A DNA stretch of 64,000 nucleotides from Spirosoma profusum (GTDB taxonomy: Bacteria; Bacteroidota; Bacteroidia; Cytophagales; Spirosomataceae), in NCBI RefSeq assembly GCF_014699005.1, contig NZ_JACWZY010000005.1:1-64000 (forward strand). The letters are read 5' to 3'. Numbering within the stretch: the stretch's first letter is position 1; the number at the start of each line of letters is the position of its first letter. Shown in pieces: positions 38,701-47,239 of this stretch. The notes beneath the pieces were generated by a model. It saw nothing but the letters and a program-made list of their open reading frames with translations, was not told the origin of the DNA and searched no databases. The position numbers and the translations under genes are program-made.

Positions 38701-39044
38701 TGGCTGCTGAGGCCACCCTGTGCGTTGAGGCCGATGTTGCTCTGAGCCAACTCTTCGGGCGAGTTGAAGAGGAAAATTTTAACGCGGTTGTAAGGCGTGT
38801 ACCCAAGTAATTCAGTTATCCTATCGAACTCTGATTCAGCATATTGAGCTGTCAGGTTGGCAATCTGCGTACCATCCTGATAGTAGTAAATCTCAAAATT
38901 CGACGTGCGGATAATTTTCCAGTCAAAACTGCGATACTGGATGCGATTTTTCCCAAATCGCTCCATCGACGGATAGTTTTGTGCCATGGCTGAGCTCATG
39001 CCAACCAGCCATAGGCTCAACAGCAAAATGTATTGATTTCGCAT
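35775..39044 (-). CDS. TolB-like propeller and BamA-like barrel protein with a degenerate peptidase domain
   Basis: A 1,089-residue protein with a leader ending MAQN (residue ~22). Residues about 30-290 resemble a gluzincin/peptidase-MA domain with PDWFMPGIASYIAEG, but the expected HExxH is IIHDVAML, so catalysis is probably lost. Residues about 295-560 form a TolB-like beta-propeller. A linker of about 120 residues rich in Ala, Pro and Thr follows, and residues about 690-1089 form a BamA/D15-like surface-antigen barrel ending in ...LTLGYDF with a terminal Phe. Outer-membrane location is inferred. The protein family is widespread in Bacteroidetes but its function is not settled. It is 87 bp downstream of the FAD oxidoreductase gene. 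Confidence 0.82.
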   Translation of the reverse strand: MRNQYILLLSLWLVGMSSAMAQNYPSMERFGKNRIQYRSFDWKIIRTSNFEIYYYQDGTQIANLTAQYAESEFDRITELLGYTPYNRVKIFLFNSPEELAQSNIGLNAQGGLSSQEQDLSKSRIELAFTGDQVSFRKQIIHDVAMLFVYDMLYGGSLKDALQSSLLLTLPDWFMPGIASYIAEGNSLELDDYMRDVSITRPVRKPSLLSGADAERVGHSIWNYIVQRYGRDNISNILNLTRIIRNEQNSISSTLGIPYNRFLREWKDYYTGMATNVAQSYASSTDDFRIKVSSVNDKTSLISLKLSPDKQFIAYTVLHDGRFQVNVVNTSNKKKTTILTGGYRLDGQTSRTSTPLVAWQRDNNLLVISDESGQTNLYKYSFEKKPKREFKREVNNLSQVVWMDASEDGGSLIISADHKGQNDLFLYSINRGTYQQITNDLYDDLYPSFIGRTAQQVVFSSNRKDDTMGVDKGSYRTVRDYLSLFSHEGSSRNLSVTRLTDSLGHATQPIPANESTIYFLNDVGGIRNLYRLSTESKSVQQVTAFPQSIQLYDVLPNNGGFVYSSLKNGEVYIGFKSQLNLTQSVQTPPTQRIASARPAAPARAAQVKTDTSARTTTSPTDSTVRAQSTPVQATTVAPLALEAGEVDTDNYKFDPDVLKATENRQRRSGINTSSIVTSATSLRNRRRENITIRGPFPYQGLFGVNEAPSNWRIDPIRGFGYAQEVTLTDLLENHTLRAGGFISLTNALHNSDLFAEYTNSTHRVDFGARFDRQTLFIDQPGINQKNRYNRFAVSASYPLSVNSRFTLSPFYAMTRLIDITPPFAEPDRVSDYLGLRGEFVFDNTKVNGMNMVVGTRLKLRYEEYSGLRSASESWRRLSLDLRHYQRIHRDIVLATRFAFSQSGGPSPKQSTLGGMENWIGYGANQRESAQSNPLLVPNPLRTEMYDYRNVFFLDFAAPLRGFRQGKLTGNSYMLFNAEFRLPLVRYLYRGNVTSNFLRNLQLIAFTDIGTAWSGSGPFNRANSLNTEIIGGDKIPFRATVTNFKNPFLIGYGAGIRTMIFGYFVKFDYGWGLEDKLVTKPIAYLTLGYDF

Positions 39045-39131
39045 ACGAGTAATAGTCAGAAGCGAGGAGCGAACTAGCAGAAAAGAATCTTTTGTCAGCG
39101 CATGACATACGTATTTTATTCTTGCTTCCGG

Positions 39132-40205
39132 CTATGCATTCCTAGCTCCTTCTAATAACGATATATACCGACTAATATTCACTTCTGGATTTAATTCTTC
39201 TCCATCAAGCAGGTGGCGGGCAAATTGTTCGGCCAGATAAGGGGCCAACGAAACGCCTTTGGTACCCATCCCACCAAAAATACCAACAGCCGGATGCTCG
39301 GGATGCAAACCAATAAACGGACGACGATCTTTCGTTGATGGGCGTATACCCGCCTGTTGCCCAACTACTTCATACGGTACTTTCAGCACGGCCCGAACTT
39401 TCGACTCTAAAAACGCGCGACCGTCATCAGTTGTTTGCCAATCTAAATCGTGCCAGCTATACGTAGCACCTAGCTTCACCAACCCTTTCCGGACAGGCAA
39501 GATAAAAATTCCCTGATTAACTATATTACTAATAGAGTAATTATCAACAAGAGCTGTTAGAATCTGTCCTTTCACGGGATTGTAGGGCAACCACGCTAAC
39601 AGCGGATTCTCACGCGCTAGAACACCGTCTGAAAATAGAACTTTACCAATTTCAATACCTTTCCATTCTATTCTAGAGTCACTGATTTCTAAGTCTTTAT
39701 TCTTAACTACGCCTTCGTAATATTGATTTTTTTTAATGAAATAGCCTTTGATAATTCTGACGAACTCAACTAAATCCAACCACCCCGCCTGAGTGACTTC
39801 TATTCCGCCAAAAGGGTTGTCAATATAATCACTATACTTTTGATTATCAATCTCTTGGGATACATATTGACGTACATCTTCAGCCTCAGCCAGAGCCTGA
39901 TACGTTGTTTTTTCGATGTCAGACCGGAAAGGGCGGTAAATATTTTTGGATTGAAAGAAATGAACGCCGAGTTGGTCTTCGATGTCGGTATAGAATTGGT
40001 GCAGGAACGGAAAGAGTTCGTTGGCTTTCCAGGTACGAACGAGCTTACGGCCCGTCAGCGGATTCACGATGCCAGCTGCCACCGCAGACGCGGAAGGTAA
40101 CGTTGGCGCGTCGGCCAGAATAACGGAGCAACCCCGTTGGTCGAGAGTCCAGGCCAGCACCGAGCCAGCTACTCCCTGGCCTACAATCAAAAAATCGGCT
40201 TTCAT
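39132..40205 (-). CDS. FAD-dependent oxidoreductase (DAO family)
   Basis: A 357-residue flavoprotein of the D-amino-acid-oxidase-like group. The dinucleotide-binding motif GQGVAGSVLAWTL lies at residues 8-20, and the second conserved segment is GAVAAGIVNPLTGRKL-like (residues about 40-52: AAGIVNPLTGRK). The C-terminal FAD site is IFGGMGTKGVSLAPYLA (about 315-331). The AAGIVNP signature resembles the oxidase half of MnmC-type and related enzymes, but there is no methyltransferase half, so the substrate is open. Cytoplasmic. It is 15 bp after cmk on the same strand. Confidence 0.82.
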   Translation of the reverse strand: MKADFLIVGQGVAGSVLAWTLDQRGCSVILADAPTLPSASAVAAGIVNPLTGRKLVRTWKANELFPFLHQFYTDIEDQLGVHFFQSKNIYRPFRSDIEKTTYQALAEAEDVRQYVSQEIDNQKYSDYIDNPFGGIEVTQAGWLDLVEFVRIIKGYFIKKNQYYEGVVKNKDLEISDSRIEWKGIEIGKVLFSDGVLARENPLLAWLPYNPVKGQILTALVDNYSISNIVNQGIFILPVRKGLVKLGATYSWHDLDWQTTDDGRAFLESKVRAVLKVPYEVVGQQAGIRPSTKDRRPFIGLHPEHPAVGIFGGMGTKGVSLAPYLAEQFARHLLDGEELNPEVNISRYISLLEGARNA

Positions 40206-40220
40206 GGAGACAGTTCGCGG

Positions 40221-40934
40221 TTAGGTCATTACCTTTCCGTTACGTTCGCGGTGCAGTTCGGCCAGTTTTCGGTCGGCCAGTTCTAAAACCCATTCCACTT
40301 GCTCTTCAATAGTCATGTACGACGTATCGAGCAGTTCGGCATCGGGTGCCTGTATGAGTGGACTTTCGGCGCGGGTTGTATCAATGAGGTCACGCTTTTC
40401 GAGGTTGCGGATAATCTCTTCCAGATTAACCATCTCACCTTTGGCCAGCAATTCCTGCTGCCGTCGTCGGGCACGTGTATACGTATCGGCCGTCATGAAC
40501 ACCTTCACTTCAGCATCAGGAAACACTTTGGTACCAATGTCGCGGCCATCCATCACCACACCCCGGCGACGACCCATCTTCTGCTGCTGGGCTACCATGG
40601 CCCACCGAACTTCGGGAATGGCACTTACTTCGCTGACAATGTTGGAGATGTACATCTTGCGAATCTCTTCCTCTACATTCAGACCGTTGAGGCAGGTTTC
40701 GTTTTTACCCGTGCGGGGGTTGTGTTTAAAAGCGATGTGGATGTTTTCCAACGCCAGCATTACGTCCCGATGGCTGGTGAGCAACACACGTTCCTGAATA
40801 AAATACAGGCTAACAGCGCGGTACATGGCGCCGGTGTCAATGTATCCGTAACCCATGCGGGCGGCTACGGCTTTTGCGGTCGTGCTTTTTCCGCAGCTTG
40901 AATATCCATCAATGGCGATGACTATTTTCGGCAT
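40221..40934 (-). CDS. cmk: Cytidylate kinase
   Basis: Phosphorylates CMP and dCMP with ATP; cytoplasmic. The P-loop GYSSCGKST lies at residues 10-18, and the CMP-binding YIDTGAMYRAV motif at about 32-42. The segment GRDIGTKVFPDAEVKVFM is typical of bacterial Cmk, as is the ARRRQQEL lid region. The length of 237 residues is normal. It heads a minus-strand group with the FAD oxidoreductase and, after it, the TolB/BamA-like gene. Confidence 0.95.
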   Translation of the reverse strand: MPKIVIAIDGYSSCGKSTTAKAVAARMGYGYIDTGAMYRAVSLYFIQERVLLTSHRDVMLALENIHIAFKHNPRTGKNETCLNGLNVEEEIRKMYISNIVSEVSAIPEVRWAMVAQQQKMGRRRGVVMDGRDIGTKVFPDAEVKVFMTADTYTRARRRQQELLAKGEMVNLEEIIRNLEKRDLIDTTRAESPLIQAPDAELLDTSYMTIEEQVEWVLELADRKLAELHRERNGKVMT

Positions 40935-41053
40935 CTATAGTGGGCCCGCCGAAGCGGTAGTGATACAACAAAGTAACTCAAAAAACGGCGTATAGTTAAG
41001 CAAGTTTACAGGCAATTATACTACGTTCATCGCGCTTATCCATACTCCGGCAT

Positions 41054-41650
41054 CTAACGTCCATATGCTGAATGGGTTACGTTTTCATACTCACTACGTA
41101 GTAAGGCAAAGATGTGTTCGTCGAGGTATTGATTGTTCTTGATAGCTGCCTTCCGATGAATGGCTTCGTGTCGATAACATGCTCGTTCAAGTACGCTCAT
41201 TGAACCGATATTGCCCTCCAGCACGCAGGCAAAAATACGATTTACCTGAAAATTCTGATAGATATAATTGGTCATAATGGGCAAGGCTTCAGTCAGGATA
41301 CCACGTCCCCAGAAATCTTCGCTCAGCCAGTAACCAATTTCGGCGTTGTACCGATAAATATCGTCTTTCACCGTAAAGCCAATATTGCCAACAGCCTGAC
41401 CATCAATATCGATGGCGAGGTTATTGGGCTGTTGATACGACTTGTTCGAGCGCACCCATGAGGTGGCATCCCGCGGGGTGTAGGGATAGGGAAAAAAGTC
41501 CCGCACATTGTTCCAGATGTTCCGATTATTGGCGTGGCGCACCAGCGATTCTTCGTCACCCTCCCGCCAGGGACGTAACTGACCGATAGATAGAGGAAAA
41601 TTGATCAAAGTAGTAGTCAAATCAGGCCTTCTTAAGTAAGTCAGTAACAA
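41054..41650 (-). CDS. GNAT family N-acetyltransferase (RimJ/RimL type)
   Basis: A 198-residue protein of the RimJ/RimL-type acetyltransferase group. It shows LRPWREGDEESLVRHANN near the start, EIGYWLSEDFWGRGILTEAL around residues 105-124 (acetyl-CoA pyrophosphate loop), and the C-terminal NIGSMSVLERACYRHEA. It probably transfers acetyl groups to an amine acceptor that cannot be told from sequence. An in-frame Met downstream could be the true start; the first ~18 residues are outside the family core. Confidence 0.82.
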   Translation of the reverse strand: MLLTYLRRPDLTTTLINFPLSIGQLRPWREGDEESLVRHANNRNIWNNVRDFFPYPYTPRDATSWVRSNKSYQQPNNLAIDIDGQAVGNIGFTVKDDIYRYNAEIGYWLSEDFWGRGILTEALPIMTNYIYQNFQVNRIFACVLEGNIGSMSVLERACYRHEAIHRKAAIKNNQYLDEHIFALLRSEYENVTHSAYGR

Positions 41651-41984
41651 TACGTTCAGGCAAATGTTAGCCTAATCGGGCAGTTAGTGAGTCATTACGT
41701 CACCAATACTACGAATAACTTCATCTCCCTCCTACCCTAATTCACTCCTTGCTTTTGAGTATTCGTCGGAAAATATAATTGGTCGCCGTTGGAAGTACCT
41801 AGTTTTGGTCATCCAATTAGTAATCAGACCGCCAACGTACTGAAAAGTCATGAAACTTGCTTATTTCCGCTTCCTGATTTTAAGCACTACGTTAAAGCAA
41901 TTATCATTAGCCTATAAAAAACCCACCATTACTACGTCTGTACGTACTGAATAACAACGTATTACACAGAAAAATCTTTCAGAA
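41651..41984. other. Intergenic region between divergent genes
   Basis: 334 bp with no supported gene, hairpin or clean -7 box. It holds several TACGT/ACGTA words (for example near 41,834 and 41,930-41,950). It must contain promoters for the divergent acetyltransferase and SnoaL-like genes, but I cannot place them. Confidence 0.45.
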
Positions 41985-42446
41985 ATGCCAAAGGAACTAA
42001 CCAAAACGAACGAGGAAGCTATTATCCAGCAGGTTTTCGATAAACTGGCCGTAGCCTGGAACGCTGGTGATGCGGAGGCATTTGGTCAATGTTTAACCGA
42101 CGACTGTGACTACGTAACTTTTGCCGGTCAACACATAAAAGGTCAGCAAGAGAACGTGAAAATCCATAATGAGTTGTTTCATTCGTGGGCGCTACGTGGT
42201 TCGACCATGCACACAGGTTCGTCTGCACCGACCATTGCATTTTTGAGTGATACAGTTGCTCTGATGCACTCAACTGGAACTATTAAGCTGCGCTTCCAAA
42301 AAAAACCGCCTTTAGATCGGCTTTCGATTCAGACGACCGTACTGATCAAAGAAAATGGTACGTGGAAAATCAGGGCATTTCACAATTGCCGGATTCAGAA
42401 ACCGGGTTTATTTCAGCGGATTATGATGGCGCTCTCGAAAAAATAA
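41985..42446 (+). CDS. SnoaL-like/DUF4440 family protein
   Basis: A 153-residue protein with the cone-shaped NTF2-like fold of the SnoaL/SgcJ group. It begins with an alpha-helix (QVFDKLAVAWNAGDAEAFGQCLTDDCDYV) and continues with the pattern of the family's curved sheet, ending RIQKPGLF. Such proteins bind small hydrophobic ligands or act as isomerases; no specific function can be given. It stands alone between the intergenic region and the histidine kinase. The start is chosen at ATG 41985. Confidence 0.75.
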   Translation: MPKELTKTNEEAIIQQVFDKLAVAWNAGDAEAFGQCLTDDCDYVTFAGQHIKGQQENVKIHNELFHSWALRGSTMHTGSSAPTIAFLSDTVALMHSTGTIKLRFQKKPPLDRLSIQTTVLIKENGTWKIRAFHNCRIQKPGLFQRIMMALSKK

Positions 42447-42668
42447 TTACCTGCAAGCCAGTTAAATACATTGAAGATGGTTCTTATTCCAAGCATTACG
42501 TTAGCAGCAGGCGGTGGTTCGCTCCATCACGAAAAAGGTCGTAGAAAAATTTCTTACATTTAAACTGGCCAACTCTATAATAGGCACAAGTCATCAGTCA
42601 ATAGAGACGTAGTACTAACTAATTAGTGGCTGACTATTAAAGACTTACGACTCCCGACTTATACGTTT

Positions 42669-44144
42669 ATGACGCGCGAACAACTCATTGGTACCATTGG
42701 CAAAAACGGTCGTCGTCTGAACATGATGGGCTCCGACCTGTCCAATTTTGATTTCAGCGGCCTCGACCTGTCGCACGCCGACTTTCGCTTTTCCAATCTG
42801 GAACGAGCTAATTTTCAGAAGGCGATTCTTCGCGGGGCCGATCTTAGTTTTTCGAACCTTGAAGGCGCTTCATTTACCGACGCCGATCTGTTCGAAGCGA
42901 ACCTGAATTTCTGCGGCCTGGAAGATATAGACCTAACAGGTGCCAATGTAGAGGGCGCTACGTTCAACTTTTCCGGACGTAGCAAATACCGCCCCCCCAC
43001 CGCCGACCGGCCAGAGCCAATAACCCTGACGAACCTCCTGCAAAAACCAGGCTTAGGTACGTTAATCGGGGCATTATTAGGCGCTCTGCTCATTTACGGA
43101 AGCAATGCAGTCATTTACTTTACAAACCTGATTATCACGGCAAAAGATCCGTTACTGGCAGGTGTGTACCAGTTTCTGATTGTACAAAACCTAATGGATG
43201 GCGTCGTTGTCTTCTTACTAACCTGGGCATTATCGGGCTGGCTTACACGCCAGTTTCGAGCCATTTGGGTACGCCATCTCATTATTAGTCTTTTTGTAGT
43301 AGCTAGTTTCGGGGTAATAAATACGGGATTGTATATGCTTCTGGCAAAGCCATACATTGAAGCACTGGCAAAGATGCCTGGCGCTATTGAAGAAACTGCC
43401 CCGTGGTACATTTATGTTCTGGGTGATTTACTAATTGCCAATTTCTTCCTGTATATACTTCAGCAAGGCCGTCAGTTAACCCGCAAATTATCGGAGCAGG
43501 AGTTTCAGCTTTTAAATCTGGAAAAGCTGAAAACCCGCGCCGAGCTGGACGCGCTTCAGGCGAAAATCAATCCCCATTTTCTGTACAATTCGCTCAATAG
43601 CATCGCCAGTCTGGTTCACGATGACCCCGACAAAGCCGAAGAAATGACGCTTCTCCTGTCTAAATTATTCCGTTACTCAACCGGGCGCAACGGCGAACTA
43701 TTTGCTACGTTAGCCGACGAGTTAGAGATGGTTCAGACGTATTTACAGGTTGAGCAGGTACGATTCGGGAAACGCCTTACGTTCAGCGTCGAAGTGTCAG
43801 ATCCTGCACTGAATGAACTGAGATTACCGCAATTTTTGCTACAACCTATCGTCGAAAATGCTATCAAACACGGCATCGCCAAACGCGCCGATACGGGACG
43901 TATTGATGTCAGAATTTATGAGAAAAATGGTGAATTGAATCTTTGCGTCCACGACAACGGTCCAGCTTTTCCCGACAACATGGATGGCGGATATGGGCTA
44001 CGTAGCATTCAGGATAAACTCAAGTTGCTTTATGGCGATAGTGCCCGCGTTGAACTTCAGAATTGGCCACTCAAGCAGGTGGTTTTATCCATCAGCATGA
44101 ATAAAATCAAGACTGCCGATACGTCTATTTTACCAAATACTTAA
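42669..44144 (+). CDS. Pentapeptide-repeat LytS/YehU-type sensor histidine kinase
   Basis: A 491-residue membrane kinase. Residues about 17-105 are pentapeptide repeats (A(D/N)LxF pattern, e.g. DFRFSNLERANFQKAILRGA), forming a right-handed beta-helix that here replaces the usual sensor region. Four transmembrane helices follow (about 137-160, 165-192, 198-228, 241-268), then the His_kinase domain with the phosphoacceptor His303 in KINPHFLYNSLN, and an HATPase_c end with DNGPAFPDNMDGGYGLRSI. It lies just upstream of the LytTR response regulator, its probable partner. A cytoplasmic N-terminal pentapeptide sensor is inferred from the absence of a leader. Confidence 0.9.
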   Translation: MTREQLIGTIGKNGRRLNMMGSDLSNFDFSGLDLSHADFRFSNLERANFQKAILRGADLSFSNLEGASFTDADLFEANLNFCGLEDIDLTGANVEGATFNFSGRSKYRPPTADRPEPITLTNLLQKPGLGTLIGALLGALLIYGSNAVIYFTNLIITAKDPLLAGVYQFLIVQNLMDGVVVFLLTWALSGWLTRQFRAIWVRHLIISLFVVASFGVINTGLYMLLAKPYIEALAKMPGAIEETAPWYIYVLGDLLIANFFLYILQQGRQLTRKLSEQEFQLLNLEKLKTRAELDALQAKINPHFLYNSLNSIASLVHDDPDKAEEMTLLLSKLFRYSTGRNGELFATLADELEMVQTYLQVEQVRFGKRLTFSVEVSDPALNELRLPQFLLQPIVENAIKHGIAKRADTGRIDVRIYEKNGELNLCVHDNGPAFPDNMDGGYGLRSIQDKLKLLYGDSARVELQNWPLKQVVLSISMNKIKTADTSILPNT

Positions 44145-44156
44145 TTTCAACACCGT

Positions 44157-44939
44157 ATGCAATTCCCTTTAAGAACCCTCCTAATTGACGACGAGCCACT
44201 GGCTATCAGCCGATTGAAGCGTTTGTTAGGTAAGCACAATGATACGTTCGAAGTTATTGGTGAAGCGTCGAATGGTGCTGAAGGGCTGACGCTTATTGAA
44301 GCTGAGGAGCCGGATGTCATTTTTCTGGACATCGAAATGCCGCTCCTGAATGGTTTCGAGATGCTGTCCAAAGTGACCCATATGCCCATGGTTATTTTTG
44401 CGACAGCTTTCAATCAGTACGCGATTCGGGCTTTCGAAGAAAACTCGGTGGATTATCTGATGAAACCCATCGAAGCTGAACGTCTGGCACGTACCGCCCA
44501 GAAAATCAGGTCGCTGGCCGAACGTAACGAATCAGCTCAAACAGTCAGTAACCCCATGACAGAGAGCGTAATGCGGCTTCTGGAACAGATGCAGCCCAAG
44601 AAAGAAGTGTACTCGATTTCGGTAAAAACAGGCGAAAAAATCATTCTGGTACCCCTTTCGGACATTGCCTTTTTTGAAGCTGAAGACAAATACGTCTTTC
44701 TGGCAACCGTCGATGGACAGAAGTATCTGACGAGTTACACACTGACAACACTTAACGAAAAACTGCCTGATACGTTCGTGCGCGTAAGCCGGTCGGTAAT
44801 GGTGAATCGGCATAAAATCGGGGAAGTACACCGCCATTTCGACGGCAAATTTGTGCTGGCTATGAATGATAAAAAAGGCACCAAATTAACCACCGGCAGT
44901 ACGTACGGCGAGGCCGTTCGGCAGTTGATGGAACTCTGA
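44157..44939 (+). CDS. LytTR family response regulator
   Basis: A 260-residue two-component regulator. The receiver domain (about 1-120) has Asp58 in the phosphoacceptor motif DVIFLDIEMP, with Lys in YLMKPI. The LytTR DNA-binding domain spans about 155-255 (ISVKTGEKIILVPLSDIAFFEAEDKY, FVRVSRSVMVN). It belongs with the histidine kinase 12 bp upstream. LytTR regulators bind paired imperfect direct repeats near promoters; I cannot point to its target in this window. Confidence 0.93.
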   Translation: MQFPLRTLLIDDEPLAISRLKRLLGKHNDTFEVIGEASNGAEGLTLIEAEEPDVIFLDIEMPLLNGFEMLSKVTHMPMVIFATAFNQYAIRAFEENSVDYLMKPIEAERLARTAQKIRSLAERNESAQTVSNPMTESVMRLLEQMQPKKEVYSISVKTGEKIILVPLSDIAFFEAEDKYVFLATVDGQKYLTSYTLTTLNEKLPDTFVRVSRSVMVNRHKIGEVHRHFDGKFVLAMNDKKGTKLTTGSTYGEAVRQLMEL

Positions 44940-44945
44940 CAACCT

Positions 44946-45188
44946 ATGAAAACAGCAACCGAACGTAAGATTATTCGCTGGTTCCACATTCTGGCCAGCA
45001 TTCCGATTCTGGGTTATATTTATGGGCCAGTGGCTTCGCTGCCGGAGCCCGCTTTTGCCGTTCGCGTAGTGATATTGCCAGCCGTTATTTTATCGGGTTT
45101 CTGGCTTTGGCTAGGTCACTACGTTAAGAAATGGTTCCGTAGTGGACAGGGACGAACCCAAAAACGGGTTAATTTCGCCCGCAAATAA
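44946..45188 (+). CDS. Small membrane protein, two helices
   Basis: An 80-residue protein with two predicted helices (about 13-30 and 37-58), the second rich in Trp, and a basic tail. I do not recognise it with certainty. It starts 6 bp after the response-regulator stop and lies in the same transcription unit, so it may be a membrane partner of the kinase or just a passenger. Confidence 0.55.
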   Translation: MKTATERKIIRWFHILASIPILGYIYGPVASLPEPAFAVRVVILPAVILSGFWLWLGHYVKKWFRSGQGRTQKRVNFARK

Positions 45189-45195
45189 GCGTTTT

Positions 45196-45531
45196 ATGAG
45201 TAAGAAAAACCGCTCCGGCATCATTTATTCAACCAACCCGGATTTTGACTATCAGTCCGACGAACAACCCGAAACTGATACGTTGCCGCCAGCCCAGCAG
45301 AATCTCAAAATCTGGCTGGTGAAATTAGGCGGCAATAAAGTCGTGACATCGATACGTGGGTTTATTGGCGCCAGCGCCGATTTAGCAGACTTGGGCAAAC
45401 AATTAAAAACCGCCTGTGGGTCAGGCGGTTCAGTGAAAGATGACGAGATTCTAATTCAGGGCGACCACCGCGATAAAGTACTGACGTGGCTCACCGGAAA
45501 AGGTTATAAAGCGAAGAAAGCAGGAGGATGA
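45196..45531 (+). CDS. SUI1/YciH-type translation initiation factor-like protein
   Basis: A 111-residue protein with the eIF1/SUI1-like fold in its second half: IRGFIGASADLADLGKQLKTACGSGGSVKDDEILIQGDHRDKV, the core of the YciH family. YciH of E. coli represses translation initiation from non-canonical sites. I start at ATG 45196; an upstream ATG at 45142 lies inside the previous gene. The gene follows the small membrane protein closely, and its stop begins a 28-bp imperfect inverted repeat region. Confidence 0.87.
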   Translation: MSKKNRSGIIYSTNPDFDYQSDEQPETDTLPPAQQNLKIWLVKLGGNKVVTSIRGFIGASADLADLGKQLKTACGSGGSVKDDEILIQGDHRDKVLTWLTGKGYKAKKAGG

Positions 45532-45535
45532 GTGT

Positions 45536-45608
45536 GATGTATGAAGTAATATTTATGATATATTCTTGAGCAACTACATCATATCTCATACATCATACTT
45601 CATATATC
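45536..45608. repeat. Imperfect 28-bp inverted repeat between convergent genes
   Basis: Arms 45536-45563 and 45581-45608 pair at 23 of 28 positions by eye, with a 17-nt spacer. They consist of ATGTATGAAGTA-like words and their complements. It lies exactly between two convergent genes and may act as a bidirectional terminator or be a dispersed repeat. Confidence 0.55.
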
Positions 45609-47119
45609 TACTCGATTCCGCCCATCCAGCGTTTTAGTGGTTTAACAAAAATCAGCATCAACACGCCAAATCCTAAGCCGAAATACGCAACGCTCTGGAA
45701 TAATTCGGGCATTTGCTGAACATTCTCTTCATCGAAACCACCCGCAAACAAACCAGCGATCAGATTACCAAGCGATGAACCAATAAACCATAGCCCCATT
45801 AACTGACTGCTGTAACGTTTGGGTGATAATTTCGAGAAGGCACTCAACCCTACCGGACTCAAAAACAGCTCGGCGAGGGTAAAAAACAGGTACGTAGCGG
45901 TTAAATAAAGAGACGATGTACGAACACCGGTTAGCGCTACTTTAGCAGCAAATACCATCACTACGTAAGCAACTCCCAGCAACAACAGCGAAACAGCAAA
46001 CTTGGCTGGTACCGGAAAACTAATTTTTCGATTATCCAGAAATAGCCAGAGGGCGGCCAAAACAGGGGAGAAAATCAGGATAAAGGCGGGATTCAGGTTT
46101 TGGAACCAACTCGATGGAATTTCCCAACCGAAAAATACCAGGTTAGTGTAACGGTCGGCGAAAATCTGGAGCGACGATCCTTGTTGCTCATTACCAGCCC
46201 AATACGCTGCCGAAGCCAGGAAGAAAATAAACAAGACAGTCACTCGCTTTTTCTCAACCGTATCTAAGCCTCCTGCTATCATAAGAAAGGCAAAATATCC
46301 CAGCGCTACCGCCGAGATAATAGTACCCATTCCTTTCGCCAGTCCCTGCGCCGTGGTCAGATCAAGAACTCCTGTAAATTGCAGAATGGCCATTAAGACC
46401 ACTAAAGCAACCACGAACACTAGTATAGACCGACTACCCGTCGAGGAAGTGCCTGTTTCGGATGATAGTTGTTTCGCAGTGAAATTACCCAGATTTCCTA
46501 GGTATCGCTTGCCAAGGGTTTGAAAGGTAATCAGGCCGAGTGCCATCGCGATAGCAGCCGCACCAAATCCATAATGCCAGCCCACTTTTTGCCCCAAATA
46601 GCCAACCACAGAAATACCCAACAGCGAGCCAGTATTGATACCCATGTAGAAAATCGAGAAAGCTGAGTCCTTACGGGCGCCCCCCTCCGGATATAATTCG
46701 CCAACAATGGTGCTGATGTTAGGTTTGAGCATACCGGTTCCGACAGCTACGGTGCACAGACCAGCATAAAATATACCCGGTCCGGCTGGAAAAGCCAGAA
46801 TAATATGGCCCAGCATAATGATTATACCACCAATTACAATCGATTTACGTTGCCCTAGCAGATTGTCGGCAATCCAGCCGCCGGGTAATGAAAGCAAATA
46901 AACCGAAGCCGTGTAAATCCCGTAGATGGCAGCCCCATCTCCTTCGGTCAGACCCATTCCGCCCTTAACATTATCAATCAGAAACAACAGCAAAATGGCC
47001 CGCATCCCGTAGTAGCTGAATCGCTCCCACATTTCGGTAAGAAAGAGCACGAAAAGGCCTATTGGATGACCAAATAAGGTGGGTGTGTTACGTGTAGGCT
47101 TGTCAAGAGTGGCTTCCAT
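45608..47119 (-). CDS. Proton-dependent oligopeptide transporter (POT/PTR2 family)
   Basis: A 503-residue multi-pass inner-membrane protein. The POT signature EMWERFSYYGMRA lies near residues 29-41, with Gly-rich helices throughout and the second signature FYMGINTGSLLG. It is predicted to import di- and tripeptides with protons. Around 12-14 helices are visible. It stands alone in the minus orientation and converges on the SUI1-like gene. Confidence 0.92.
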   Translation of the reverse strand: MEATLDKPTRNTPTLFGHPIGLFVLFLTEMWERFSYYGMRAILLLFLIDNVKGGMGLTEGDGAAIYGIYTASVYLLSLPGGWIADNLLGQRKSIVIGGIIIMLGHIILAFPAGPGIFYAGLCTVAVGTGMLKPNISTIVGELYPEGGARKDSAFSIFYMGINTGSLLGISVVGYLGQKVGWHYGFGAAAIAMALGLITFQTLGKRYLGNLGNFTAKQLSSETGTSSTGSRSILVFVVALVVLMAILQFTGVLDLTTAQGLAKGMGTIISAVALGYFAFLMIAGGLDTVEKKRVTVLFIFFLASAAYWAGNEQQGSSLQIFADRYTNLVFFGWEIPSSWFQNLNPAFILIFSPVLAALWLFLDNRKISFPVPAKFAVSLLLLGVAYVVMVFAAKVALTGVRTSSLYLTATYLFFTLAELFLSPVGLSAFSKLSPKRYSSQLMGLWFIGSSLGNLIAGLFAGGFDEENVQQMPELFQSVAYFGLGFGVLMLIFVKPLKRWMGGIE

Positions 47120-47239
47120 TCGGTTGGGTAAATTGATTAGTTTGCCAAAGATTCTGTGTAAATAACGAACAAAATAGCTGTAAATATACCGTTGTCACCC
47201 AACATTGACAACTAACTTGCGTCGTCAATCTGCTGCTGT

